Part shown: in pieces, positions 23,901-35,338 of the stretch
Layout of the letters: every line of letters starts with the position of its first letter
Numbering within the stretch: the first letter of the stretch is position 1
Source of the DNA: Gossypium raimondii
Lineage: Eukaryota; Streptophyta; Magnoliopsida; Malvales; Malvaceae
Direction: 5' to 3'
NCBI RefSeq assembly: GCF_025698545.1
Contig: NC_068569.1
Location: 19,220,001-19,284,000, forward strand
DNA: 64,000 nucleotides
Notes under the pieces: model-generated
What the model was told of the DNA's origin: nothing
What the model saw: only the letters and a program-made list of their open reading frames with translations
Database searches by the model: none
Translations under genes and position numbers: made by a program

Positions 23901-24888
23901 GATGGTTCTTTTGTGTATCTACTCATTTATGTTGATGACATATTGATAGCAGCAAAAGATAAATGAGAGATAAGAAAAGTCCAAGCCCAACTAAGTGAAG
24001 AATTTGAGATTAAAGATTTGGGACCAACAAAGAAGATAGTTGGTATAGAGATTCTTAGATATAGAAAAGTAAGTAAATTGTACCTAAGTCAGAAGGGGTA
24101 CATTGAGAAATTCTTTGCAGGTTCAATATGCAGAGCGCTAAGCTTGTTAGTACTTCTTTAGCAGCCCATTTTAGACTTTTATCGGCTTTGTCTCCACAAT
24201 CAGATGATGAGATTGAGTACATGTCACATGTTCCATACTCTAGTGCAGTGGGATCTCTAATGTATGCTATGGTTTGTTCACGTCCAGATTTATCATATGC
24301 AGTTAGTGTAGTTAGCAGATACATGGTGAATCCCGATAAAGAACATTGGAAAGTAGTTCAGTGGATTTTAATATGCTCATGATGTACTATTGATGTTTGC
24401 TTACAGTTTGAAAGAACTAGAGATGGAGTCATTGGGTATGTTGATGTTGATTTTGCTGGAGACCTTGATAGAAGAAGATCTCTCACAGGTTATATCTTTA
24501 CAATCGGAGGTTGTGCAATCAGTTGGAAAGCTACTTTGCAAGCTACAGTCGCTTTGTCTACCACTAAAGCTGAGTACATGGCGATTACTGAGGCTTGTAA
24601 AGAAGCTATTTGGTTGAAAAGACTCTTTAGTGAACTCAATGAAGACCTTCAAATCAGTAGAGTATTTTGTGACAGTCTGAGTGCCATCTTCCTTACAAAA
24701 AATCAAATGTTTCATGAGAGAACAAAACACATTGATGTTCTATATCATTTTGTTCATGATATTAATGCTCGTGGTGATATTGTTGTGAGCAAAATTAGTA
24801 CTAATGAAAATCCTGCAGATATGATAACTAAGTCACTTCCTATAACCAAGTTTGAGCATTGCTTAGACTTGGTTGGTGTTCATTGTTG
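20919..24888 (+). pseudogene. Copia gag-pol polyprotein, degenerate
   Basis: Retroelement gag-pol domains follow the Copia order, with the integrase before the reverse transcriptase. Gag runs 20919-21690 (LDRNTRFALWQIKMQAV, KRLEQICMSKNLTSKLHMK). The zinc knuckle near 21630 is degenerate (CNFYKKKRLIKSEC). The protease core is at 21824 (WILDSSFTFHMSS). The pre-integrase segment is at 22228 (LWHMRLAHMSENG). Integrase covers 22400-23060, reverse transcriptase 23480-24100 with an intact YVDD at 23928-23939, and RNase H 24400-24885 ([27 protein letters not shown]). At least ten stops or frameshifts interrupt it, for example at about 21107, 21664, 22001, 22517, 23478, 23664 and 23964. No functional product is expected. 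Confidence 0.9.
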
Positions 24889-24962
24889 AAGTTAAACCCT
24901 TAAGGGGTTTTATGGAAGAGGTGAAAAATTTGTTCGTTGATAATTCGTGTCAAGGTGGAGAT

Positions 24963-25301
24963 TGTTAGAGTTGTGCAACCTAAATTCTAAGAGATTGCTT
25001 GCAAGTCAAGTTAAACAAAATATATATTCTTTCTAGAAGGTTTAGTATTTATGAGTATAATATATTTAGCATTTATTAGCATAATATATTTGACTTTGAT
25101 TAGAATTAGGTTTTTTCAACCGATAAATAGATGTAGTCAAAACTCCTATTGTAATCATTCGAATTTGACATAGTAAATTTTCTTCTCCTCTACTTGTGGT
25201 TTTTTTCTCGAAAGGCTTTCCAAGTAAAAATATGTGTGTTCTTTATTTTTATTTCTCTTTTCTTTGTGATATATTGTCATTACCGACATTCTATTTTCAC
25301 A
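24963..25301 (+). repeat. Copia 3' LTR
   Basis: The 339-bp LTR begins TGTTAGAGTTG and ends TATTTTCACA. It is about 91% identical by eye to the 5' LTR, with the greatest divergence around 25190-25225. Confidence 0.9.
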
Positions 25302-25306
25302 TGAAC

Positions 25307-27206
25307 TCTTAGCAACTTAAAATTGCAATCCAATTTAAAATCCATAATCCAAGAGATTGTTTTGAGAAATTTCGACCCAAATCAATTATCAATATTCATA
25401 CTCCATAGCAGTATGATCTTCCGTAACAAGTTAGATGCTTACCAAGAAATCAACATAGTCCAAATATAATGTTTAATAAATTGTCAACAACTAAATATGA
25501 AAATTGTCACCACAAAAATTAGGTGGATATCCTTCAATACTAAATTATCAATTATATATGTTAATAGAAACAATGATAACATACAATATATTTGAACTAT
25601 ATGTAATTTTATTTATACAATTTCTAAATTTTATTAATAAAATTCAATTGTAAGTCATGAAATACCCTAACCACCAACACCAACCATATATTACGGTATA
25701 GTTGTGATAAATTTGGCTAAGAAACTATTCTGGGAAGCATATATAATTTAGGGCTATACTAGCTTTCCAATGCTGAATTATGGGCAGAATAATGAGAGAC
25801 AGGTTGTCCCATCCAGTGCTAACCGCTGAGAAAGTTAAAATGACAAAAAAAAGGTTGAAATGATGACGGCCCATATTAATTTTTCTTACCCTCAACAATA
25901 TCTCAACCAATTACGTAAAATCTGAAATAAAAGGAACTTGGAATCATAATTTGAAGAGCTTATATAAATAAGGTAAGAAAACTACATACCCAAAATGGGA
26001 TTTCTCAACCATGCAGCAAAACAATTAATTTTAGCGAAAGGTCATAAATTATCCAAATATACAAGTACTTTAAGAGTTGATGGTAACTGATAAACCATAG
26101 CCTTGGATATATGTGCTCCACTGCACTTTTTTTTTGCCTTTTTAAGTTCAACTTAACTATGAGCTTAGATTTCCCAAGGACATTCGTTTACGAACGAAAT
26201 AATAAATTCTTTAACCACTTGAAGTGTGCATATATACAGGGGCTCAGCCAACCTCCAAAATAATTGATGCTGGATCAATGGAAGAGCAAAGGTCCGGAGA
26301 CTTGACTCATCAGCTTTGGAGATCCATTCAACACTTGGGTCCATCTAGATTTCTGGTTTTGCTTTATGTATATAGAATCTGTAGCTTTATTTTGTTTTTC
26401 TTCGTAAGTTCTCTTGATTTTCTTTTAATTATTCCACCGTCCTCTTCTTCTTCTTCTCCTATATGAATAAAAGAGGAGGCATCTTACTAGCATTCCTGTC
26501 TGATTTTGTTTTCTCTCTCTCTCATAATGTGTGTAAACACAAAATGCATACTTTTTTTTCCCATCGAATCGTGCCTCTATTTGCTGCCATTTGTTTTACT
26601 TTGTTTGATAATAAGGAGGAGAATAATTTCAATTTTAATCTTATCTTTTTTTATCAAAATTCAAAAGGGAAGAGCAATATAAAATATAAGCATATACCTA
26701 CGTATGTACATTTATAGCTAGTGATACTCTTGTTGTGTATTAAAATCACCCATCAAATTATTAATAAATATCCAACCTGCAGTTATTTTTTAAGGTAAAT
26801 ATTAAATCATGCCATCATGAGATTATGGCAACATGAGAGGCATTTTTCACCTCATTTAAAGTGGCACCATTGGTATAATAATAATAAACAACCTTCTTGT
26901 CTGGGTAACACAAAACGCAAACCAAGCGTAGATAAAAGTGAAAACTCAGTTTACTAAAAACAAAACCAGATTCCATTAAATGTACTTTAATTGTGAAAAT
27001 AAATATTAGACAGTACTATACAACTACTACACAGATTTCCAGCAGATTGTGTACTATTGTGCCACAGCAGCAGCCTCTCTACCATTGGAAGTTGAAGCAT
27101 ATGGCATTTTCTTTTTCCTTTTTTGAATTTAGTATATGTCGTTTTCAAGTTACAACTGTATATTCTGTATAAGGTTTATATAATCTTAATTTTTTTTATA
27201 TATCAT
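25307..27206. other. AT-rich intergenic sequence
   Basis: No gene is supported. A short open frame at 26224-26466 begins after a possible splice acceptor (ATATACAG) and reads a few ordinary residues before a hydrophobic tail. I recognise no family and see no partner exon. The rest is low complexity. Confidence 0.5.
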
Positions 27207-27339
27207 TTACAACGCGTTTGGTTGGGGGGATTGCATGCGTATTCCCCCCTATGCAGCGGGCCCACAGGTAAACGGGCGTTTGGTTCGCTGTTACCCCAAT
27301 CCGTGTGTAATCGGTTACCCCCCTAAAGCCTTTATTGCG

Positions 27340-28895
27340 CGTATTAGGTAATACGGCCCCTCATCCCCGATTGCCTAATCGGTGTTTTCCCATTTTCCTA
27401 TTCCGTTTTTTGCCCTCGTCCTCAACCTTCTGATTCTCCGACGCCTCCTTGCACAGGTAATATTTTTTGCCCTTCCCAGCAGTCCGTCATTGATTTAAGT
27501 TTAGGGTTTCTTTGATTTTCTTCATTTTATCAAGAAGGAGGAACCGATTTGCTGTTTTATTTTCACTGTTCACTAACCCAAATCGATTTCCCTTTTCTCG
27601 TTTCAGACACCTTCTTCATCGCACTCTTCCCCGATTTGCTGTCACCGGGTAAGTTTTCCAGAGGTTTGCATTCACTCTTTTCACTCTTCACCGATTTGCA
27701 TTCACCCGATTTCCCTTTTCTCATTACAGGTTGTTGTTCATCGTTTTGAGTTCCCCGATTTCCCTGGTTACAGGTTAGTTTTCCTTTTTTTTCAAATTCT
27801 TTATTTTTTGTTGCGTCTTGGTATGTTTGGAACTCAAAACTATATTTACGCCCCCCATTACTACTTCTAATCCCCAAACAATTGAAGATATCCTCCCCAA
27901 GTAAAACTCCTCTACGATTTGTGAGGAGAAACTTGAGGGGACGAATCTGCTCTCCCTTGCTATTCCTTCTTAACTGCTTTTGATCTTTTGTTTTTGTTCT
28001 TTGGCATGCTAATGAGCTTTATGATTGTTTAGTTGTTGTTTGGCAATCTTAATCTGCTCAAATTCCAAACAAATATTATTTGCGTAATTTTAGTTGTTCT
28101 TGTGTCTTGGTCTGCTTTGGTCTGCTTATATTTTGTTGTTAGTAATGCTCGTGTTTTGGCTAGATTTGGTTCCAGTTTGCTTAGCTTAGGTGGAATGGTG
28201 TTGGGTTTGATATATATTTTACATCGATACATGGAAGAGATGTTGTTTCTTTTCCTTTGTTATGTAATCCAAATACTTTTAAGGCATGCAAGTATGTTAT
28301 ATTAATTATTAAAGCTATGTTTATTATTTCATAGGTAGTAGTACGAACCATTAGGTTCATTTTGGTTGCAATCAAAGTTAATAAGCTTAACTGCAGACTT
28401 GAGGCGTTGAGCAATTACGGCTTTGTTTTCTAAGTTAGCTTAATGACCGATCCGGACTTGTGAATTGCCATTTAAATTCGATGTTTTGTGATACTCTCTG
28501 TTGTTTGAAAGAGTTGTGATATGTTCGGTTCTCGCTTGTTTTGGGGATAATTAATTGCAAGTATGGTAGGATATAGCTCATTATTTAGATTTTGAAATGA
28601 AATGCTGTAAATGGGTTACTTGATGTAGAGGTAGATATTCGATTAAGGGTTAATTATGTATAAACAATCAAGTTTCAATTTCGATTTCGATGGTTATATA
28701 ATGTCCAAATTTAAAATGAAATGAAATCTCAAATCTTGTAAATTATGTATAAACAATCAAGTTTCAATTTTGATGGTTATAATTTGTCCAAAGTTAAGAT
28801 TAAATCTTCATATGTTAATTTCTAATAAGATTTGGTACATCAATATTTGTATGTTATTTTTAACCGATTAAAATGCTAACGCAAATTTTTATACT
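27340..28895. other. Non-coding 5' part of the Harbinger element
   Basis: Several short open frames occur but none resembles a known protein. Words of the type CCGATTTGC...TTTCCC recur between 27545 and 27770, and possible splice junctions (CAGGTAAT at 27456, CAGGTTAG at 27771) suggest a spliced 5' leader of the element's transcript. Confidence 0.45.
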
Positions 28896-28899
28896 TGAT

Positions 28900-29215
28900 A
28901 ATAATATTCAAATTTCTTATTTAATTGAATTGATTATAATATGGTTTTCAAAGAAATTATCAAATTATAAAATGACACTAAAATAGACATAATTATTCAT
29001 AAAGAGTTTATTCCTTTTCAAATGCGTATAATGTTAATTACTCATGTTTTTGTTGCATCAACGGAGAAAATATTCTCAAAATTAAAATTGATAAAATCTT
29101 CTTGAACATTAACAATATCTCAACAAAAATTGAAAGAATTAGCTATTTTATTAATTGAAAAGATATCTTATACGAGATTTATTTTAATAATTTTGCATCT
29201 CTAAAGTTTAAAAAT
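28900..29215 (+). pseudogene. hAT transposase C-terminal (dimerisation) relic, copy 1
   Basis: The frame near 29053-29210 reads VASTEKIFSKLKLIKSS, a stop, then TISQQKLKELAILLIEK. This matches the C-terminal dimerisation region of hAT transposases of the TTF/ZMYM-like group, which typically reads ASxERSFSKLKLIK...MSQxRL..LAxLSIE. The stop replaces the expected turn. It is an isolated fragment within a Harbinger element. Confidence 0.75.
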
Positions 29216-29579
29216 AAATTTTAAAGTGTTATTTATAATGTTTATTTAATAGTTAGTTAACTAATTTGAAGGTCTAATTTTACAGTTTCTCTTTTAAGTT
29301 TTTAGAAATGTTGAGAGACATTAGGTAAATATATTAACAATTTAATTACCTTAGGAGCAATTTTCCTTAAATTTGATAAAAAAATTTTATCTATAATTAT
29401 TAAGCCTAGTATAGTATTACTTCTTAAATTTATATTATAATTTTTGAACTCAAAAGCAAAAGCTACAAATTTGAACATGCTTTATAATTTATTAAATCAT
29501 AATGAGTTTAGTTATAATTTGAACATAAATGTTATTCTCTCAAGTTCCAATTTCGATGCTTATATAATTGTTATTAAAT

Positions 29580-29885
29580 TAATAATATTCAAATTCCTTA
29601 TTTAATTCAAATTGATTATAATATTATTTTGAATAAATTATCAAATTATAAAATGACACTCAATTGACATAATTATTCATAAAGAGTTTGTTCCTTTTTC
29701 AAATGCGCTTAATGTTAATTACTCATATTTTTGTTGCATCAACGGAGAAAATGTTCTAAAATTAAAATTGATAAAATCTTCTTCAAGATTAACAACATCT
29801 CAACAAAAATTTAATGAATTATCTATTTTATTAATTGAAAAATATATCTTATACGATATTTATTTTAAAAAATTTTCTACTCTAA
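29580..29885 (+). pseudogene. hAT transposase C-terminal relic, copy 2
   Basis: This is a second copy of the segment at 28900-29215, about 685 bp downstream and similar over roughly 300 bp. It carries the same VASTEK start and QQKFNELSILLIEK end, with a frameshift after GAGAAAATGTTC (about 29750). It ends directly at the start of the Harbinger transposase remnant. Confidence 0.7.
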
Positions 29886-29888
29886 AGT

Positions 29889-31318
29889 GTGAGGGGATTG
29901 ATCTTGAGTTCTAATTTTAATATGGTGCGAGAATGGCTCAAATCTCGCCTTAATTGTACAAAGTGTGAGGCGAAAAGAATCGGTCTTTGCATTGACAATT
30001 TGGTTGGAAATCAGAGAATCGCGATTTGGTTCTTATTTAGAATGGGTGCCAGCCTTAGCCTACATACTTATAGACCAAGGATTAGGTCCTATACCGTAGA
30101 TTTTTATGCACAACGGGATTATGTGAAGAGGCTTGTATATGCTAGTGACGAGACTTGTATTGAACAAGTACGGATGAATAGAGCGCCTTTTTAAACTATG
30201 TGAGATGTTAGAATCGATAGGGGATTGAAGTCGTCAAGGTTCATGCTTGTTGATGAGCAAGTAGCAATGTTTTTACATATCATCTCCCATCACCTAAAAA
30301 TCGAGTTATCAAGCATCACTTTAGGAGGTCCGGGAAGCGTAAGCGAGCATTTCATAATGTTTTAAATCTTGTCATACGCTTACAAGATGTCTTATTTAAA
30401 AGCGGACCCGATTACGGTGATTCTTCCGACACAAGGTGGAAATGGTTTAAGGTATTAGACCGAGTTTTATATATAGCTTGTACAATATTTAGTTGACTAA
30501 TATGATTAATCATAGTGTTCTAACTCAATGTTCTATATCATGTGATATAGAATTGCTTAGGTGCTCTTGATGGAACCCACATCAAGATTAGGGTGCCAAC
30601 AGTTGATAAACCTAGATATCGCACCGAAAAGGTGACATAGCAACAAATATGCTCGGTGTTTGTACACGAGATGCAATTTGTTTATGTTCTTCTGGTTGGG
30701 AAGGTTCGATTGCCGATGGACGGGTGCTTGAGATGCCATTAGTAGAAGACATAGACTAAAAGTTCCTCATGGTACGATTGTATAGTTAGAGGAATTTGAA
30801 TTATTCATTAAGATCAAACTTTGTTTGCTGAATTAATCATTTTTTAGCCAATTTATTTTATAGGTTGTTATTATCTAGTTGATGCTGGATACACAAATTG
30901 TGAGGGATTTCTTGCACCATTTAGAGGACAGCGATATCATCTGAACGAGTGGCGTCAGGGTTATCAGCCAAGTTCTCCGCAAGAGTTTTTTAATATGAAA
31001 CATGCCTCAGCACGTAATGTCATTGAAAGATGCCTTGGCTTATTAAAACTTAGATGGGGAATACTTAGGAGTCCATCGTTTTATCCTGTAAGGGTGCACA
31101 ATAGAATTATTATTGCATGTTGTTTGCTCCATAATTTTATTCGAACCCATATGAGTATTGATCCCATTGAAACGGAGGTGGGAGAAGGATTACCTACTAA
31201 TGTGGTGGATGACAATGAACTGAATATCACAAATATTCATCCATCGGATGCTTGGGCTACTTGGAGGATGGAACTAGCCAACCAAATGTTCGATGAATGG
31301 CAAGAATCTAGAAATTAG
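29889..31318 (+). pseudogene. HARBI1/ALP1-like DDE transposase of the Harbinger element, frameshifted
   Basis: The N-terminal part ends with EQVRMNRAPF (to 30193). Family sequence then continues in other frames (FMLVDEQVAMFLHI, KNRVIKHHFRRSGK). After an intron (about 30451-30549) the nuclease reads NCLGALDGTHIKIRVP. A shift near 30622 leads to [17 protein letters not shown] and [14 protein letters not shown] second intron ends at 30863, and the last exon runs YYLVDAGYTNCEGFLAPFRG through ARNVIERCLGLLKLRW to a stop at 31318. The DDE residues are all visible: Asp in ALDGTH (30569), Asp in VDAGY (30881), Glu in NVIER (31025). It would cut and join the element's ends, but the shifts preclude that here. 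Confidence 0.85.
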
Positions 31319-31586
31319 TTAGGTTTAGGGACAATTTGAGTTTGAATTGATTTGTTGATGTTATTTTATGTATCTAGTTTATTAAACTTTGGTAGTCTTT
31401 GATTACAATTCTGTATTGTACTAAACTTTGTTGAATTATAATTTAATTATCTTTTCATTCAGCATGTGTTATAAATTTAAATTTAGTATTGAACTACCGA
31501 TACAATATATATAAACTGTTCACCTTTTGATTCATGATATTCAAAATAGTAAATAATGTGTATTTGTTTTTTTTCTTAAGAACAAT

Positions 31587-32578
31587 ATGTCAGGTGTTCC
31601 ACCAACGGGTGCTTCTTCTCAAGCTTCTCGAGGAAGCAAAAGAAAATGGGTTCGAAGAGGATGCACCTTGGTTTCTTGCATGGTGGATTTGCACAATGTA
31701 GGAACATTTAATGTCGACATCGGGTTCAAAGCGGTTATTTGAACGAGCTAGAGAAAATGCTAGAAAAGGCTTTACCAAGAGCAATGTTGAAGGCGAGACC
31801 AAATATTGAATCTCGGATTAGGTGCCTAAAAAGGGAATGGTCAGTCGTCTACGACATGCTTAATGGTCAGAACAACAGCGGTTTTGGTTGGGACGAGCAT
31901 AGGCGTTTCGTTGTTCTTGAAGATCTTGTTTGGGAATCCTATGTTAAGGTAAAATGTATTTCAAGTATTAATTTGTTTTTTTACAAAACACATGGACTAA
32001 TATGATTTCCTCGTTTTTTTTAGAGTCACAAAGAAGCCTCTCAGTTCAGACATGCGACTGGGAAAGACGCTCAAACAGCTGCTGATGTTCTTGAAGAAAT
32101 ACATGCTGAGGATGAACGTACTACATATATGAATGAAGAGAGAAACACATTCTATAATCTGCTGTCGACGTCTCTTTAGACGACATGGATGTTTCGCACG
32201 GATCCGCGAGGAGATAGAGACCAAGGGGGTTCCTCATCTTCAAACAAGAGAAAGAAGAAATCTGATGCTCGTGATGATGTGTATTCTTCATTTGAGGAGG
32301 CTGCCACCTTGTTGGGGGAAAAAATCCAGGCCGTTGGCGATAAAATCAGTAGGAGTATTGCCTCCGAGGTGGTAGTTCAGCACAAGTCAGAAGAGAATAT
32401 GGAAGAAAAAGCTTCAAATTTATATTCAGCCTTATGGTCAATTGAAGGTTTAACCGACGATCAGCGGTATGATGCTTTGAGTAAAATTCCCGATCATCCA
32501 AATCAAATGATCGTTTTCTTTAGTTTACCTTCTGTTGCCCGATTGGAATGGGTCAGAAGATTTCTTTCTCACCATTAA
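31587..32578 (+). pseudogene. Myb/SANT-like protein of the Harbinger element, frameshifted
   Basis: This is the DNA-binding partner that Harbinger transposases require. Exon 1 (31587-31948) reads RGSKRKW, CTLVSCMVDLHNVGTFN, then after a one-base loss near 31731 continues YLNELEKMLEKALP, IESRIRCLKREW, GFGWDEHRRF. This is a Myb/SANT-like (PF12776-type) domain. After an intron, exon 2 (32024-32578) reads SHKEASQFRHATGKDAQ. It shifts frame near 32175 and ends with a conserved C-terminal segment: a KRKKK basic patch, SFEEAATLLGEKI and RWVRRFLSHH-like end (EWVRRFLSHH). It lies downstream of the transposase gene in the same direction. Confidence 0.82.
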
Positions 32579-32579
32579 A

Positions 32580-33340
32580 TATCAATGTTCAAACTTTTGA
32601 TGTTGTAAAACTATATAACATATGGATTATGATGTACAATTTCATTTTCATCTAACTTTTCTTAGTATAAGTTAATTATGTTTATGCGAAAATAATTCTC
32701 TAGTTATATTTTTATTTTAGTAAATTCATAAGAACATTTTATGAAATTATATTTAATAATAATTATTTTAAATTGTATTAAATCATATATTTTAATTAAA
32801 ATATATTTAATATTAATTATTTCAAATTTTCATTTAGTATCATATATTATGATTTGAGTAAATTCATATAAGAATATGAATTATTAAGAATTTTATTAAA
32901 TTATATACCAAAATTATAATGTATTTAATAATAATTATGTTTAAATATGATTAAATTATTTATTATTGATATTAATAATCTTATTAAAATTTAAATAACA
33001 ATAACAAATTTCGCTAATTATAAGAATTTTATTAAATTATATATTTTAATTAAAATATATTTAATAATAATTATGTTTAAATATGATTAAGATATTTATT
33101 ATTGATAATAATAATCTTATTAAAATTAAATAACATTAACAATAATCATTTACCAAAACAATTTTCGCTAATTATAAGAATTTTATTAAATTATATATTT
33201 TAATTAAAATATATTTAATTATAATTATGTTTAAATATGATTAAAATATTTATTACGATAATAATAATCTTATTAAAATTTAAATAACAATAACAATAAT
33301 CATTTACCAAAACAATTTTATGCTAAGGGTATTCTAGTCA
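32580..33340. other. AT-rich 3' part of the Harbinger element with internal repeats
   Basis: No coding region is present. A unit containing TCGCTAATTATAAGAATTTTATTAAATTATAT and the following AT-rich bases recurs near 33010 and 33168, with a weaker copy near 32885. These are tandem duplications of about 150 bp. Confidence 0.6.
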
Positions 33341-33450
33341 TTTTAGTTTTTTCCATTATGCTATTACACCTTTATTACATTCAACCAAACACAAGATTAC
33401 TATTACGCCTCTATTCCATTACATTCAACCAAACAGTGGATTAGCTATTA

Positions 33451-33511
33451 CACCTCTAATCCAATACACCTCTAATCCCAATACACCTCTAATCCAATAC
33501 ACCTCTAATCC
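33451..33511. repeat. Subterminal repeat array of the Harbinger element
   Basis: Four exact copies of CACCTCTAATCC start at 33451, 33467, 33484 and 33500, spaced 16-17 bp. They lie 23-83 bp inside the right end, and a degenerate copy is near 33396. Such subterminal repeats are usual binding sites for the element's own DNA-binding proteins. That role is inferred here. Confidence 0.8.
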
Positions 33512-33537
33512 AATACAGCGAACCAAACGCACCCTTA

Positions 33538-34473
33538 GGGTTGAAGAAAAATTAAAAAATAAAAATCGATTCAAGTTTAAATTGAATAATTTAATTTTAA
33601 TAAATTATGTATACCAATTTCATTTAAATAATTTGATTTTGCCGGGAGTTAACTTTTTTACATTTTGACCTACTCAATATTGAACTAAATTACATAATAT
33701 TTATATGTAGTCAAGGACTAACCAGTAATGACAATGAGTAAGTGGATCCCTCCCCAAGTTAGTATAATGGTATTATTGAATACTTTTTTGGACTAACATA
33801 TATTATTGACAATTTTTATAAAAATTAATATTATTTTTAAATTAAATATAAAATTATGTAGTTATGTGATTATATTTTATATTACCAATCATTATATAAA
33901 AAAAGCATATAATTACACTCTATTAATTAAGTATATTTTAAAAACTCCTTATAATTACAAAATAACGAAATTATTATCCTAATAATTATACTTCCATTAA
34001 TATACAGACACACTCTAATTATTCAAATATGTGATACATAAATGGACATATAATGATTGCTTGGGAAGTATTTTTTTAATTTTGGGGTCAGAAGTACGTA
34101 ATTATTTTGGTACCAATTTAATGTGAGATGATGCCCAAAACTCCCTCCGTCCAAATATAAAATCTCCGTTTCTAATTGGCACTTAAAAACTGAAAACCAA
34201 CTAAAGCCGTCATTGGGGAATTTTAGAGTATCCTAAGCTTACCGTATCATTTTTACACATAATTTAATTTTATTATTAGTATGACGTGGACTTGCAATGA
34301 TGTGATGCCAAATACCATAAACTGGCTACATTAAAGAAAACGAAATGAAGGGCTGAGATTCATTCCTGGGTTTCTGGCTCTTCTTTTATCTGCCCCATCT
34401 CCACTTCTCCACTTCTTCACCTGTCTGTTTTCCCTTGGAGACCTTTTTGTCAAGAAAATAACGAAAGAAGAAG
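33538..34473. other. Intergenic sequence and promoter region of the FLZ gene
   Basis: The sequence is AT-rich with no gene. A CTCCCTCCGTCC word at 34140-34151 resembles a Stowaway-type MITE end, but no matching second end is visible. A TATAAAA-like site (AATATAAAATC) lies at 34155-34165, about 310 bp upstream of the FLZ start. Confidence 0.5.
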
Positions 34474-35338
34474 ATGCAGCTAGGGAAGAGACCGAGGCCG
34501 AGGCAACCGATGAAGAGAACGACAAGCTTGATGGAGATCACTTTTGATCTAAACACAAGCAACGTTGCTGAAGCAGCTCCACCGCCTGATCCACTTAACC
34601 CTTTTAAAAACCACCCTATACAGCAAGCTGGCGTTTGGGGTCCACAGATACAGGCTGATGATGGAGGTTTAGATCAGCGGTCCTTGGCGACGGTGTCACC
34701 TAGAGTTCATAGGAGACACTTAGCTGATTTTATGGAAACCCCTCATTTCTTAAGGTCTTGCGGTCTTTGCAGACGTCGCCTTGTTCCTGGACGTGATATT
34801 TATATGTACAGGTTATTTATTTATTTTTCCCTTCCTCCTCTTTTTCTTTCTTTCTTTTAAAAAAATGGTATATTTTGATTAAATATATATATTTAGTACA
34901 TTATCTGACAATTTTTTTATAAAGTAAGAACAAAGTTGGAATCTTAAATCTCAACTTCAGAAAAGTAGAAGAATTTCTAGATCATGTCTAGATTATTGAT
35001 GTCAGAAACTTTCAATTGCCTGGTTTTTTGTTTAATAGATTGAATTTAATATTTATTTTGGGGTAAAACTTAATGATAGACAATTTTCAAGTTCAATCTT
35101 TTTCATGATGAATCATTATCATTACACGATTAACTCATGATGGAACTTTATTTATTTGCTTAATTGCAGGGGTGATAGTGCATTTTGCAGCCTAGAGTGC
35201 AGGCAACAACAGATGAACCAAGACGAGAAAAGAGAGAAATGTTCGATAGCATCCAAGAAACAAGCCGCCGCTTCATCTGTTGCCAGATCCGGTGTCTCCG
35301 CCAAAGGCGAGACGGTTGCCGCCGTACAGTTATATTAA
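34474..35338 (+). CDS. FCS-like zinc finger (FLZ, DUF581) protein
   Basis: Two exons, 34474-34811 and 35170-35338, join across an AG|G arginine codon to 168 residues with a GT-AG intron. The start is supported by the family N-terminus LGKRPRP...MKRTTS, which lies directly after the first Met, followed by ITFDLN. The FLZ domain spans residues 91-128: [24 protein letters not shown], then [18 protein letters not shown], with zinc ligands Cys96, Cys99, Cys119 and Cys123. The intron falls inside the domain, as in other FLZ genes. FLZ proteins are plant-specific adaptors that bind SnRK1 kinase subunits and take part in energy, sugar and ABA signalling. The exact paralogue is not assigned. The tail is low-complexity and rich in Ala, Ser and Val. 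No defect is seen. Confidence 0.93.

Larger units (their letters stand above)
20546..25301 (+). mobile_element. Copia retrotransposon, Tork/Tnt1-like, two LTRs, inactivated
   Basis: The element is 4756 bp with LTRs at 20546-20881 and 24963-25301, flanked by TGATC (20541-20545) and TGAAC (25302-25306), a target duplication with one mismatch. A primer binding site TGGTATCCGAGC follows the 5' LTR (20885-20896). A purine-rich tract AAGGTGGAGAT precedes the 3' LTR. Counting by eye, the LTRs differ at about 30 of 338 positions, many being C/T or G/A changes. That suggests an old insertion with methylation-type decay. Confidence 0.92.
27210..33534 (+). mobile_element. PIF/Harbinger DNA transposon, 6.3 kb, two genes, decayed
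   Basis: The ends share GCGTTTGGTT in inverted orientation (27214-27223 and 33521-33530), and the flanking trinucleotide is TTA on both sides (27207-27209 and 33535-33537). This is the superfamily's usual TTA/TAA duplication. The interior encodes a HARBI1/ALP1-like DDE transposase and a Myb/SANT-like protein, the standard two-gene set of autonomous Harbingers. A second, better match to the right end, GCGTTTGGTTCGCTGT, lies at 27278-27293. The left end also contains a GGGGGGA/TCCCCCC hairpin (27224-27249). A hAT-derived relic is present twice at 28900-29885. Both genes are frameshifted, so this copy is dead. Confidence 0.85.

Noticed and set aside
26224-26466. Possible small exon after ATATACAG
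   Set aside because: There is no recognisable product, and the second half turns into a hydrophobic and poly-serine run from simple sequence.
34140-34170. Stowaway-type MITE
   Set aside because: Only one end (CTCCCTCCGTCC) is visible. No inverted partner or TA duplication was found.
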